This document shows, in pieces, positions 6,561 to 14,662 of a stretch of DNA of 41,588 nucleotides (position 1 is the stretch's first letter; every line of letters starts with the position of its first letter). A model generated the notes under the pieces. It had not been told where the DNA came from. It ran no database searches and worked only from the letters and a program-made list of their open reading frames with translations. This DNA is from Clostridium tarantellae. Its GTDB lineage: Bacteria > Bacillota > Clostridia > Clostridiales > Clostridiaceae. Made by a program: the position numbers and the translations under genes. Location of the stretch: assembly GCF_009295725.1 (NCBI RefSeq), contig NZ_WHJC01000005.1, forward strand, positions 1-41,588, in the 5' to 3' direction.

Positions 6561-9029
6561 ATGCTTTTTGAAAGATTTACAGATAAAGTAAAGATGGTAC
6601 TTGAAAGTGCCAAAGAAATTTCTATAGAGCTTAAACATGGTTATATTGGTACAGAGCATATATTAGTAGGAATATTAAAAGAAGATGATGGAGCAAGTAA
6701 GAAAATTTTAAATAAATATGGTGTAAATGAAAAAGATGCTATTAGTCTTATAAAAAAGTATATTGGTTCTGGTGATTTAATATATAGTTTTGAAGAGATT
6801 CCTTTAACTCCTAGAAGTAAAAGATTGTTAGAAGCTAGCTTGTTAGAAAGTAAAGAATTAAATAAAAACTTTATAAATCCTGAGCATATAATACTTGCAT
6901 TACTAAAAGACATAGATAGTGTAGGATTTACTATATTAGAAAAACTTTTTAAAGGAAATATAGAGTTGTTAAGAGAGTTTATTTTAAATGATCTAGAAGA
7001 AAACTTATTTTTAGAAGAAGAAAATATTGAAGAGAAAGAAGAACCAAAAGAAAAAATAAAAATAGTAGAAACACCTAATTTAAATAATTATGGCATAGAT
7101 CTTACAGAAATGGCTAGACAAAATAAATTAGATCCAGTAATAGGAAGAGAAGAAGAAACTGAAAGGGTTTTAGAAATATTATGTAGAAGGATAAAAAATA
7201 ATCCTTGTTTAATTGGTGAACCAGGAGTTGGAAAAACTGCTATAGTGGAAGGTTTAGCTCAAAAAATAATAGAAGAAAATATTCCTCAAATTTTAAAAGA
7301 TAAAAGAGTGGTAACATTAGATTTAACAGCTATGATCGCAGGAGCAAAATATAGAGGTGAATTTGAGGAGAGACTAAAGAAAATAATTAAGGAAGTTAAA
7401 GAAGCTAGTAATATAATTTTATTTATTGATGAAATTCATACTATAGTAGGAGCAGGAGGAGCAGAGGGGGCAATTGATGCTTCAAATATATTAAAACCAG
7501 CATTAGCTAGGGGAGAAGTTCAATGTATAGGAGCTACAACAATAGATGAATATAGAAAATATATAGAAAAAGATATGGCTTTAGAAAGAAGGTTTCAACC
7601 TGTAAATGTAAAAGAGCCATCTAAAGAAGATACATTATTAATATTAAAAGGATTAAAAAGAAAATATGAAGAACATCATAATGTTATAATAACAGATAAA
7701 GCTATAGAAGCAGCAGTAAATTTGGCAGATAGATATATTAATGATAGATTTATGCCTGATAAAGCAATTGATTTAATAGATGAAGCATCAGCAAAAGTAA
7801 AAATAGAGGCACTGACAACTCCTAAATCTCTTAAGAGTATTGAAGATGAAATTAATAATACTTATATTTTAAAGGAAAAAGCTATAGAAAATCAAGACTT
7901 TGAAAATGCAGCAAGCTTGAGAGATAAAGAAAAAAATTTAAGATTAGAGTTAAATATGAAAAAAAATGAATGGATAAATAATAGTCAAACATCTATAGAG
8001 AAAGTAGAAGAAAATCATATAGCTAAAGTTGTTGCTAAATGGACTAAAATACCAGTAGAAAAATTAAATGAAAGTGAATCAGAAAAGCTATTAAATTTAG
8101 AATCAAATCTTAAAAGTAAAGTAATAGGACAAGATGAAGCAATAAAAGTATTAGCTAAAGCAGTAAGAAGAGCTAGAGTTGGACTGAATGATCCATACAA
8201 ACCAATAGGTTCTTTTATCTTCTTAGGACCTACTGGAGTTGGAAAAACTGAGTTAAGTAAAGTTTTAGCTAAAGTTATGTTTGGAAATGAAGAAAATTTC
8301 ATAAGAATAGATATGTCAGAATATATGGAAAAGCATAGTGTTTCTAAGCTTATAGGCTCACCGCCTGGATATATAGGTTATGAGGAAGGTGGACAGTTAA
8401 CTGAAAAAGTAAGAAGAGTTCCCTATTCTGTTATACTATTAGATGAAATAGAGAAAGCTCATCCGGATGTTTTTAATATATTACTTCAAATATTAGAGGA
8501 TGGAAGATTAACTGATGGAAAAGGTAAAACTGTAGATTTTAAAAATACTATAATTATACTAACTTCAAATGTTGGAGCGAATATATTAAAAAAATCTAGT
8601 ATTGTTGGATTTGTTACTAATAATAAAGAGAATGACAAGTATGAAAAAATGAAAAATAAAATGATGGAAGAACTTAAGGAAACTTTTAAGCCAGAATTTT
8701 TAAATAGGATAGATGAAATAATGGTTTTTCATTCTCTAGATAAAGATAATTTATTAAAAATTGTAGATTTAATGTTAATGGAAACTAAAAATAGAGTTAA
8801 GGAACATGAAATATATTTAGATTTTACAGATGAAGTAAAAAATATGATTGTTGAAAAGAGCATAGGTGAAAATTATGGTGCTAGACCGTTAAGAAGAATA
8901 ATTACAAAGTCTATAGAAGATAAATTAAGTGAGGAAATTTTAAAAGGAAAAGTTAAAAAAGGTAATTTTATTGAAGTTATATTAGTGGATAATGAAATAA
9001 GTTTTATACCTAAAATAGATAAAATTTAG
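6561..9029 (+). CDS. clpC: ATP-dependent Clp protease ATPase subunit ClpC
   Basis: 822 residues from ATG 6561. An in-frame ATG at 6546 lies upstream of the GGTGGGAG ribosome-binding site and is rejected. The double N-domain (1-~140) keeps the phosphoarginine-docking type glutamate E32 in GTEH and NPEH in the second repeat. AAA1 Walker A is GEPGVGKT (219-226), a short UVR-containing M domain follows (ENQDFENAASLRDKEK), and AAA2 Walker A is GPTGVGKT (556-563). GAR(P) sensor 2 is near the end. ClpC unfolds proteins for ClpP. Last gene of the CtsR operon, closed by a hairpin terminator. Confidence 0.97.
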   Translation: MLFERFTDKVKMVLESAKEISIELKHGYIGTEHILVGILKEDDGASKKILNKYGVNEKDAISLIKKYIGSGDLIYSFEEIPLTPRSKRLLEASLLESKELNKNFINPEHIILALLKDIDSVGFTILEKLFKGNIELLREFILNDLEENLFLEEENIEEKEEPKEKIKIVETPNLNNYGIDLTEMARQNKLDPVIGREEETERVLEILCRRIKNNPCLIGEPGVGKTAIVEGLAQKIIEENIPQILKDKRVVTLDLTAMIAGAKYRGEFEERLKKIIKEVKEASNIILFIDEIHTIVGAGGAEGAIDASNILKPALARGEVQCIGATTIDEYRKYIEKDMALERRFQPVNVKEPSKEDTLLILKGLKRKYEEHHNVIITDKAIEAAVNLADRYINDRFMPDKAIDLIDEASAKVKIEALTTPKSLKSIEDEINNTYILKEKAIENQDFENAASLRDKEKNLRLELNMKKNEWINNSQTSIEKVEENHIAKVVAKWTKIPVEKLNESESEKLLNLESNLKSKVIGQDEAIKVLAKAVRRARVGLNDPYKPIGSFIFLGPTGVGKTELSKVLAKVMFGNEENFIRIDMSEYMEKHSVSKLIGSPPGYIGYEEGGQLTEKVRRVPYSVILLDEIEKAHPDVFNILLQILEDGRLTDGKGKTVDFKNTIIILTSNVGANILKKSSIVGFVTNNKENDKYEKMKNKMMEELKETFKPEFLNRIDEIMVFHSLDKDNLLKIVDLMLMETKNRVKEHEIYLDFTDEVKNMIVEKSIGENYGARPLRRIITKSIEDKLSEEILKGKVKKGNFIEVILVDNEISFIPKIDKI

Positions 9030-9039
9030 AAAAGAAGAA

Positions 9040-9077
9040 ATCATATATGGTAAAATATATCATATGTGATTTTTTTA
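9040..9077 (+). terminator. terminator of the ctsR-clpC operon
   Basis: Stem ATCATATATG (9040-9049) / CATATGTGAT (9061-9070) with one G-U pair, then TTTTTTATTT. Confidence 0.75.
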
Positions 9078-9103
9078 TTTGTTATTTCAAGGAGGATTTT
9101 GAT

Positions 9104-9460
9104 ATGAAAATAATTTTAATTAGTATGTCTCTTATTTTATTAATGTTTTATTATATTATTGGTATAAAGGAAAATTTTAAAGTAGCTTTTATTAATGAAC
9201 AAGCAATTGAAAATATGAAAGCAAAAGATAAACAGCAAGCAAGTAAAGACTTAGCTTCTCCTTTAGTACCTATGGCTATACTGTTAGGATCAGTTGCATT
9301 TATGAATAATAAATGGGGCGGTATATCATATGGTATTTTAATAATGGTAGTTATATTTTTTATTTATATAGAAATAAAAAATATAAAAAAAATAAATAGT
9401 AAATTTAAAAATAAAGTTATAAAAACTAAAAAAATAAATAAAAATAAGAAGATATATTAA
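9104..9460 (+). CDS. small two-TM membrane protein, unknown
   Basis: 118 residues from ATG 9104, placed 8 nt after AAGGAGG. The in-frame ATG at 9047 lies inside the clpC terminator hairpin and is rejected. There is a first hydrophobic segment at about 2-20 and a second at about 58-89, probably split into two passes around the NNKWGG turn. The middle is polar (EQAIENMKAKDKQQASKD) and the C-terminal tail is very lysine/asparagine-rich. A short monocistronic unit between two terminators. No function recognised. Confidence 0.7.
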   Translation: MKIILISMSLILLMFYYIIGIKENFKVAFINEQAIENMKAKDKQQASKDLASPLVPMAILLGSVAFMNNKWGGISYGILIMVVIFFIYIEIKNIKKINSKFKNKVIKTKKINKNKKIY

Positions 9461-9488
9461 AGTATCAAAATTCTTGATACTTTTTTTA
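9461..9488 (+). terminator. Rho-independent terminator
   Basis: AGTATCAA (9461-9468) / TTGATACT (9474-9481) with a 5-nt loop and a T run to 9487. Confidence 0.9.
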
Positions 9489-9571
9489 TTTTCTTTAAAA
9501 TATATTGTTTTTCTTTAAATTTATAGATTAAAAATATAAGTTAGGATTAAAAATAGGTAGGAGGTGTTATG

Positions 9572-9601
9572 TTGACAATATGCAGAAAAGATGAGTATAA
9601 T
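9572..9601 (+). promoter_or_regulatory. consensus promoter for trxB
   Basis: Perfect TTGACA (9572-9577), 18-bp spacer, perfect TATAAT (9596-9601); the predicted start is near 9608. A strong promoter like this usually needs a repressor, and an operator-like palindrome sits at the start site. Confidence 0.85.
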
Positions 9602-9609
9602 TTAAAAAA

Positions 9610-9626
9610 ATACCCATAGGGGGTAT
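9610..9626 (+). promoter_or_regulatory. CsoR/CstR-like operator at the trxB start site
   Basis: ATACCC-ATAGG-GGGTAT, a perfect 6-bp inverted repeat with G/C core and A/T flanks. This matches the general form of operators of the CsoR/CstR family (ATACC..C..G..GGTAT). It lies directly downstream of the -10, where repressor binding would block transcription. The repressor gene is not in the window. Confidence 0.5.
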
Positions 9627-9697
9627 AAAGGATATGAGAAATATATTAATGTATTATGTTTTTATAGTGCTTATATATTTGAGGAGAGTGGTGTATT

Positions 9698-10636
9698 ATG
9701 AGTAAAAAATTAAAAGAAATAGATTTAATAATTATAGGTGCAGGTCCGGCTGGATTAACTGCTGCTATTTATGCAACAAGGGCTAATTTAAAAACTCTTG
9801 TCTTAGAAAAAGATATAATTGGAGGTCAAATAAGATCAAGTTATACTATAGAAAATTATCCAGGATTCAAAGTTATAAAAGGTAATGAATTAGCAGATAA
9901 AATGCAAGAACAAGCAGAAGCATTAGGTGCAATTATAGATGAATTTGACTTTATAGAAAGTGTTTCATTTAAGGATTATGAAAAAATAGTAGAAACTTCT
10001 GAGTACTTGTATAAAGCAAAGGCAATAATAATTGCAACAGGAGCAACTCCTAAAAAATTACCATTGATTAATTCAGAGAGATATGAAGGTAAAGGCATTC
10101 ATTATTGTGCTATTTGTGATGGTGCTTCATATAAAGATGAAGTTATAGCTGTGGTAGGTGGTGGAAATGCTGCATTAGAAGAAGCATTATTTTTATCTAA
10201 ATTAGCTAAAAAAGTAATAATAATAAGACGTTATGATTACTTTAAAGCAGAAGCTACAGTACTTAAGCAAGTAGAAGAAACAGAAAATATAGAAATTATG
10301 TATAATTGGGATTTAGTTGATGTATTAGGAAATGATTTTGTGGAAAAAGTAAAAATTAAAAATACTAAAACCTATGAAGAAAAAGAAGTAGAAATAAAAG
10401 CAGTATTTGTATATATAGGTACAGTACCTAAAACAACATTATTCAAAGAGTATATAAATTTAAATAAAGATGGATATATAAAAACTGATGAAAGTATGAA
10501 AACAAATATAAAAGGAGTATTTGCAGCTGGAGATGTTAGAGAAAAAGAATTTAGACAAATAACAACTGCTGTAGCAGACGGAACAATTGCTTCATTAAAA
10601 GCTGAAAAATATATAGTTAAAGAGAAAGGAGAATAA
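9698..10636 (+). CDS. trxB: thioredoxin reductase-like flavoprotein with altered NADPH site
   Basis: 312 residues, normal for low-molecular-weight TrxR. FAD-binding GAGPAG is at 14-19, the redox-active CAIC at C137/C140 and the second nucleotide motif GGGNAA at 154-159; the FAD ATGA and AAGD elements are present. The HRRxxxR motif that holds the NADPH 2'-phosphate is RRYDYFK (177-183), so only one of three arginines remains. Ferredoxin-dependent TrxRs with lost NADPH motifs are known from clostridia, so the electron donor may not be NADPH. GAGGAGAG is the ribosome-binding site. A redoxin gene follows after 3 nt. Confidence 0.9.
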   Translation: MSKKLKEIDLIIIGAGPAGLTAAIYATRANLKTLVLEKDIIGGQIRSSYTIENYPGFKVIKGNELADKMQEQAEALGAIIDEFDFIESVSFKDYEKIVETSEYLYKAKAIIIATGATPKKLPLINSERYEGKGIHYCAICDGASYKDEVIAVVGGGNAALEEALFLSKLAKKVIIIRRYDYFKAEATVLKQVEETENIEIMYNWDLVDVLGNDFVEKVKIKNTKTYEEKEVEIKAVFVYIGTVPKTTLFKEYINLNKDGYIKTDESMKTNIKGVFAAGDVREKEFRQITTAVADGTIASLKAEKYIVKEKGE

Positions 10637-10639
10637 TTT

Positions 10640-10873
10640 ATGATAAAAATTTATTCTGTTAATTGGTGTGGACCATGTAACAAACTAAAAAAATATTTAG
10701 ATATTAAAGGATTAAATTATGAAGTTATAACAGTCGCTGATAACAAAGAAGATAGAGATGAAGTTCTTAAAATATCAGGTCAAAGATCTGTCCCTGTTAT
10801 GACTATTGATGATAAAGTAATTGTAGGTTTTAATAAAATGGAAATTGATTCAGCTCTAAAAGAGTTAAAATAA
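10640..10873 (+). CDS. glutaredoxin-fold redoxin with thioredoxin-type WCGPC
   Basis: 77 residues. Its size and fold pattern (SVPVMTIDDKVIVGFN near the cis-proline) are those of glutaredoxin/NrdH, but the active site is WCGPC (C10, C13), the thioredoxin motif. NrdH-like proteins take electrons from thioredoxin reductase rather than glutathione, which clostridia mostly lack. It starts 3 nt after trxB with AAAGGAG inside the trxB end, so it is very likely TrxB's direct partner. Confidence 0.9.
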   Translation: MIKIYSVNWCGPCNKLKKYLDIKGLNYEVITVADNKEDRDEVLKISGQRSVPVMTIDDKVIVGFNKMEIDSALKELK

Positions 10874-10940
10874 AGGAGCAAGATATTTAATTTAAGTTAT
10901 AAGTAAAATAATTAATAATAAATGAAAATTTTAGGAAAGA

Positions 10941-10980
10941 AAAAAGCGTAATTAGAACTTTATTCTAATTACGCTTTTTT
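10941..10980. terminator. bidirectional terminator between trx operon and glutaredoxin
   Basis: Perfect 16-bp stem AAAAAGCGTAATTAGA (10941-10956) / TCTAATTACGCTTTTT (10964-10979). The T/A flanks serve both convergent units. Confidence 0.93.
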
Positions 10981-11208
10981 CTATTTATTCAATGCATTAT
11001 CAATAGCATCTTTATTAAAACCAACAATAACAGTTCCATTTACATCTAAAACAGGAACACCCATTTGTTTAGATTTTTTCACCATTTCTTCCCTTGCTGC
11101 CATATCTGATTGTACATTTAGCTCTGTAAAAGGTATTTGTTTTTTTTCTAAATATTGTTTAGCCTTTACACACCAAGGACAAGAATTAGTAGTATATACT
11201 TTAATCAT
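10981..11208 (-). CDS. glutaredoxin-family protein (CPWC)
   Basis: 75 residues, active site SCPWC (C10, C13), then a GVPVLDVNG cis-proline loop and GFNKDAI helix as in the neighbouring plus-strand redoxin. Such short glutaredoxin-like proteins (NrdH/YruB type) reduce disulfides, probably drawing on thioredoxin reductase. GAGGTGAT gives a good ribosome-binding site. It converges on the trx operon. Roughly a third to a half of the residues match the 10640 protein, so local duplication followed by divergence is plausible. Confidence 0.9.
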   Translation of the reverse strand: MIKVYTTNSCPWCVKAKQYLEKKQIPFTELNVQSDMAAREEMVKKSKQMGVPVLDVNGTVIVGFNKDAIDNALNK

Positions 11209-11319
11209 AAAATCACCTCTTCTATTAAAAAATAATAATTATTATTTAATATAAATTTTATAACTGAATAAAAGATTTGTAAAGTATACAATATTATCAA
11301 ATATTATGTATTAATATAT

Positions 11320-11487
11320 TTATTTTATTAAATTGTTACTTGTAATATACTGATTCATTAATAAATTATCTATAGTTTCATAAGAAGGATTAGTTATTGA
11401 AGAAACTGTAGAATATTCAATATCATCATGTAAAGGATTTTTGCTATTTTTGTTATTGAAGTCTATAGAAATATTTTTATATTCCAA
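11320..11487 (-). CDS. small unknown protein, 55 codons
   Basis: An ORF starting with TTG at 11487, 9 nt after a good AAGGAG, and ending with TAA at 11320. The product begins MEYKNISIDFNNKNSKNPL and is polar, asparagine/serine/isoleucine-rich, with no cysteine, no membrane segment and no recognised motif. It lies 111 nt upstream of the glutaredoxin on the same strand with no terminator visible between them, so they may be cotranscribed. It is the only coding content seen in the 464-nt space between the glutaredoxin and nagR. Confidence 0.5.
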   Translation of the reverse strand: MEYKNISIDFNNKNSKNPLHDDIEYSTVSSITNPSYETIDNLLMNQYITSNNLIK

Positions 11488-11615
11488 TGATATCAACTCC
11501 TTATTATTTAAATAAATATTAATATTATTATTGATAAAATAAATATTAAATATTCATTTAAATTGAAGGAATATAAACTAATAGATTGATATATGATAAA
11601 ATAAAAATATTAGAG

Positions 11616-11647
11616 TATAATTAGATTGTATAGTGGTCTAGACATGT
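11616..11647 (+). promoter_or_regulatory. nagR promoter -10 and NagR (YvoA) operator
   Basis: TATAAT at 11616-11621 (no good -35), then AGTGGTCTAGACATGT at 11632-11647. This matches the known NagR/YvoA palindrome AGTGGTCTAGACCACT, with the left half perfect and the right half partly degenerate. It sits at the predicted transcription start of nagR-nagB, fitting autorepression relieved by amino-sugar phosphate. Confidence 0.75.
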
Positions 11648-11682
11648 GTTATTATTTTTAGTATAATTAAGGAGGAAGATTA

Positions 11683-12405
11683 ATGATAGATAAAAATAGT
11701 CCTATTCCAGTTTATTATCAACTGAAAGAAGATATAAAAAATAAAATCGATATAGGGGTTTGGAAAGTAGGACAATGTATAAATAGTGAAAGAGAATTAT
11801 CTGATCATTATTCTGTTAGTAGAATGACAGTTAGGCAAGCATTAGGGGAATTAGTTCAAGAAGGTTTGCTTATAAGAGAAAAAGGTAAAGGTACATTTGT
11901 ATGTGAACCTAAAGTAAAACAAAAAAATATGATGAGTTTTTCAGAATTAGTAAATAAAACAGGAAGAAATTTAAAAACTAAAGTTACAGTTTTGGAAGTT
12001 ATAGATACACCAGAAGAACTAGTTCAAATTTTTTCAGAAATTAAATTATATAGAATAAATAGAGTAAGATATGTAGATGAAGAAGTAGTAGCAAATGAAG
12101 AAGTATATATTCCTTGTGAATATTGTGGCTATTTAAATAAAAATCAATTAGAAGAATCATTATTTAAACTTTTAGAATCTAAGGGTTATGGAATTGAAAG
12201 TTGTGAATCTTCTTTGGTAGCTATAATAATGAATGATGAACTTAAAGAACTATTTGAAATAAATGAACAAGTTCCACTATTGAAAAGTCATAATATAAAT
12301 TTTAATAGTGAAGGTAAAGTGGTATATGTAGAAGATGCAATTTATAGATCAGATAAATATATTTTAGAAATAAATATTTCACAGAGAGAGGGGCAAGTAA
12401 AATGA
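11683..12405 (+). CDS. nagR: GntR/HutC-family repressor NagR
   Basis: 240 residues. An N-terminal GntR winged helix (PIPVYYQLKEDI ... SVSRMTVRQAL ... GKGTFV) is followed by a C-terminal UTRA ligand domain from about residue 90. HutC-type regulators beside nagB respond to glucosamine-6-phosphate or N-acetylglucosamine-6-phosphate. AAGGAGGAAG precedes the ATG. Its TGA overlaps the nagB ATG (ATGA), so the two are coupled, and a matching operator is upstream. Confidence 0.9.
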   Translation: MIDKNSPIPVYYQLKEDIKNKIDIGVWKVGQCINSERELSDHYSVSRMTVRQALGELVQEGLLIREKGKGTFVCEPKVKQKNMMSFSELVNKTGRNLKTKVTVLEVIDTPEELVQIFSEIKLYRINRVRYVDEEVVANEEVYIPCEYCGYLNKNQLEESLFKLLESKGYGIESCESSLVAIIMNDELKELFEINEQVPLLKSHNINFNSEGKVVYVEDAIYRSDKYILEINISQREGQVK

Positions 12406-13133
12406 GGTTAATAATAGCTAAAGATTATAATGAAATGAGCAAAATAGCTGCTGATGAAATGGCTAAAAGTATCAAATCTAATCCAGAAATAGTATTAGGG
12501 TTAGCTACTGGAGGAACACCGGTAGGAATGTATAAAGAACTTATAAAAATGTATGAAAATGGAGAATTAGATTTTTCTAAGGTTAAAAGTGTAAATCTAG
12601 ATGAATACGTTGGACTATCAGGAGAACATAATCAAAGTTATAGATATTTTATGAATAAAAATTTATTTAATCATATAAATATAGATAAAAATAATACATT
12701 TGTTCCTAATGGATTATCAGAAGATGTGGAAAAAGAAGGAAAAATATATGATGAAAAAATAAAAGAATTAGGTGGAATAGATGTTCAATTATTAGGTTTG
12801 GGAAATAATGGTCATATAGGTTTTAATGAGCCTAATGATGAGTTAACAGTAGGAACTCATTTAACTAACTTAAAACAAGATACAATAGAAGCTAATGCTA
12901 GATTTTTTAGTTCAATAGACGAGGTTCCTAAAAAAGCTATAACAATGGGATTAGGAGGCATAATGAAAGCTAAGGAAATAATTGTTATAGCAAGTGGTAA
13001 AGGTAAAGCTGATATAGTATCAAAGCTTATGAATGGAAAAATAACAACTGATATTCCAGCATCAATGTTACAAATGCACAATAATGTTATTGTAATTGTA
13101 GATGAAGATGCCGCTAAATTAGTTAATAAATAG
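12402..13133 (+). CDS. nagB: glucosamine-6-phosphate deaminase
   Basis: 243 residues, full length. Family landmarks are LATGGTPVGMY (phosphate loop, about 34-44), the NLDEYVGL region with catalytic aspartate (about 65-72) and GLGNNGHIGFNEP (about 127-139). It converts glucosamine-6-phosphate to fructose-6-phosphate and ammonia, feeding amino sugars into glycolysis. The usual partner nagA is not adjacent. Overlaps nagR by 4 nt and ends at a strong terminator. Confidence 0.97.
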   Translation: MRLIIAKDYNEMSKIAADEMAKSIKSNPEIVLGLATGGTPVGMYKELIKMYENGELDFSKVKSVNLDEYVGLSGEHNQSYRYFMNKNLFNHINIDKNNTFVPNGLSEDVEKEGKIYDEKIKELGGIDVQLLGLGNNGHIGFNEPNDELTVGTHLTNLKQDTIEANARFFSSIDEVPKKAITMGLGGIMKAKEIIVIASGKGKADIVSKLMNGKITTDIPASMLQMHNNVIVIVDEDAAKLVNK

Positions 13134-13149
13134 TTTTTATATATTATTT

Positions 13150-13191
13150 AAGAAGTCATCTAAAGTAAAATATTAGATGATTTCTTTTTTT
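13150..13191 (+). terminator. nagB terminator
   Basis: 14-bp stem AAGAAGTCATCTAA (13150-13163) / TTAGATGATTTCTT (13173-13186) with one G-U, then a T-rich tail. Confidence 0.92.
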
Positions 13192-13294
13192 ATTTGCAAC
13201 AAATATGTGTGATAATGAAAAACTATATGGTATTATTATTATTATATTTTTAAAGAGTTTAGGAAAAACAAACATAATTTTGGAGATGATATAA

Positions 13295-14647
13295 TTGGCA
13301 AAAATAAAAACGCTTTTTTCTTGTCAGAATTGTGGATATGAATCGCCAAAATGGCTAGGAAAATGTCCAGGATGCAATAATTGGAATACAATGGTGGAGG
13401 AAGTAAAAGATTTAAAGCAAAATTATAATAATAATATTAATATATCTAATGTAAAAAAAATATCAGATATCAAATCAGGAGAAAAAGAGAGATATGATAC
13501 AGGAATTGGTGAATTAAATAGAGTATTAGGAGGTGGGATTGTAAGAGGATCATTAACATTAATATCAGGAGACCCTGGTATAGGAAAATCAACACTACTT
13601 TTACAAACCGCCAATAATATTTCATGTAAATATGGAAAAGTATTATATATTTCAGGAGAAGAATCAGAAGAGCAAATAAAAATTAGAGGAGATAGATTAG
13701 GTATAAGTGCTGATTTATTATATATAGTTTCAGAAACAAACTTAGATGTGATAGAAGCATATATAAATGAGTTAAAACCTATATTTGTAATAATAGACTC
13801 AATTCAAACTATATATAGAGATACATTATCATCAGCACCAGGAAGTGTATCTCAAGTTAAAGAATGCTCTAATTTAGTAATGAGAATAGCTAAAAGTAAT
13901 AATATTCCATTGTTTATAGTAGCTCATGTTACTAAACAAGGTGACTTAGCTGGTCCAAGGGTTTTAGAACATATGGTAGATACAGTATTATCTTTTGAAG
14001 GAGAAAGAACAGAAGAGTTTAGAATTTTAAGAACTATGAAAAATAGATTTGGAACTACTGCTGAAATTGGAGTATTTGAAATGCGACAAGAAGGGTTAAT
14101 GCAAGTGTATGATCCATCAAAGTTATTTTTAGAAGATACTTCATTTAATCAAGAAGGATCAGTAGTTGTTGGAATTATGGAGGGAACTCGTCCTATTTTA
14201 GTAGAAATTCAATCATTAGCTAGTGAAACAAAAGCAATTATGCCAAGACGGACAGCAGTAGGAGTAGATAATTCTAGATTAAGTTTAATATTGGCTGTAT
14301 TAGAAAAAAAATTAAGAATACCTTTTTACAATAATGATGTGTATGTAAATGTAGTTGGTGGATTAGAGATAGATGGAACTACTGCCGATTTAGGTATTGC
14401 TATAGCATTAATATCTTCAATTAAAGGAAAAGTTACATCTTTAGAAAAAGTTTTAATAATTGGAGAGGTTGGACTTACAGGTGAAATCCGTCCAGTTTCA
14501 AATTGTGATAGAATAATAAATGAAGCTAAAAAAATGGGTTTTTTAAATGCTGTAGTTCCATATAGAAATTTAGAAAAATTAAAAGATTATAATTTAAATA
14601 TAATAGCTGTTAAAACTTTAAAAGAAGCAATTTCAAAGATATTTTAA
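13295..14647 (+). CDS. radA: DNA repair protein RadA
   Basis: 450 residues from a TTG start 8 nt after TGGAGA. An N-terminal C4 zinc finger (C10, C13, C24, C27), RecA-like core with Walker A GDPGIGKST (92-100), the RadA-specific KNRFG loop, and a C-terminal Lon-like domain. It promotes branch migration in recombination and transformation. It is followed by disA after 15 nt, the same pair as in Bacillus, where RadA modulates DisA activity. Confidence 0.96.
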   Translation: MAKIKTLFSCQNCGYESPKWLGKCPGCNNWNTMVEEVKDLKQNYNNNINISNVKKISDIKSGEKERYDTGIGELNRVLGGGIVRGSLTLISGDPGIGKSTLLLQTANNISCKYGKVLYISGEESEEQIKIRGDRLGISADLLYIVSETNLDVIEAYINELKPIFVIIDSIQTIYRDTLSSAPGSVSQVKECSNLVMRIAKSNNIPLFIVAHVTKQGDLAGPRVLEHMVDTVLSFEGERTEEFRILRTMKNRFGTTAEIGVFEMRQEGLMQVYDPSKLFLEDTSFNQEGSVVVGIMEGTRPILVEIQSLASETKAIMPRRTAVGVDNSRLSLILAVLEKKLRIPFYNNDVYVNVVGGLEIDGTTADLGIAIALISSIKGKVTSLEKVLIIGEVGLTGEIRPVSNCDRIINEAKKMGFLNAVVPYRNLEKLKDYNLNIIAVKTLKEAISKIF

Positions 14648-14662
14648 TAGATGGGTGAGCAT

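Noticed and set aside
9047-9103. Upstream ATG for the small membrane protein
   Set aside because: It lies within the clpC terminator hairpin and has no ribosome-binding site, while ATG 9104 has AAGGAGG.
9569-9619. 16-codon ORF with AGGAGGTG upstream of trxB
   Set aside because: It contains the -35 and -10 boxes of the consensus trxB promoter and would not be on the trxB mRNA; any translation from an upstream transcript is unsupported.
9634-9705. 23-codon hydrophobic ORF overlapping the trxB start by 8 nt
   Set aside because: The start is only 2 nt from a weak AAAGG and the peptide looks like chance AT-rich coding; translational coupling to trxB is possible but unproven.
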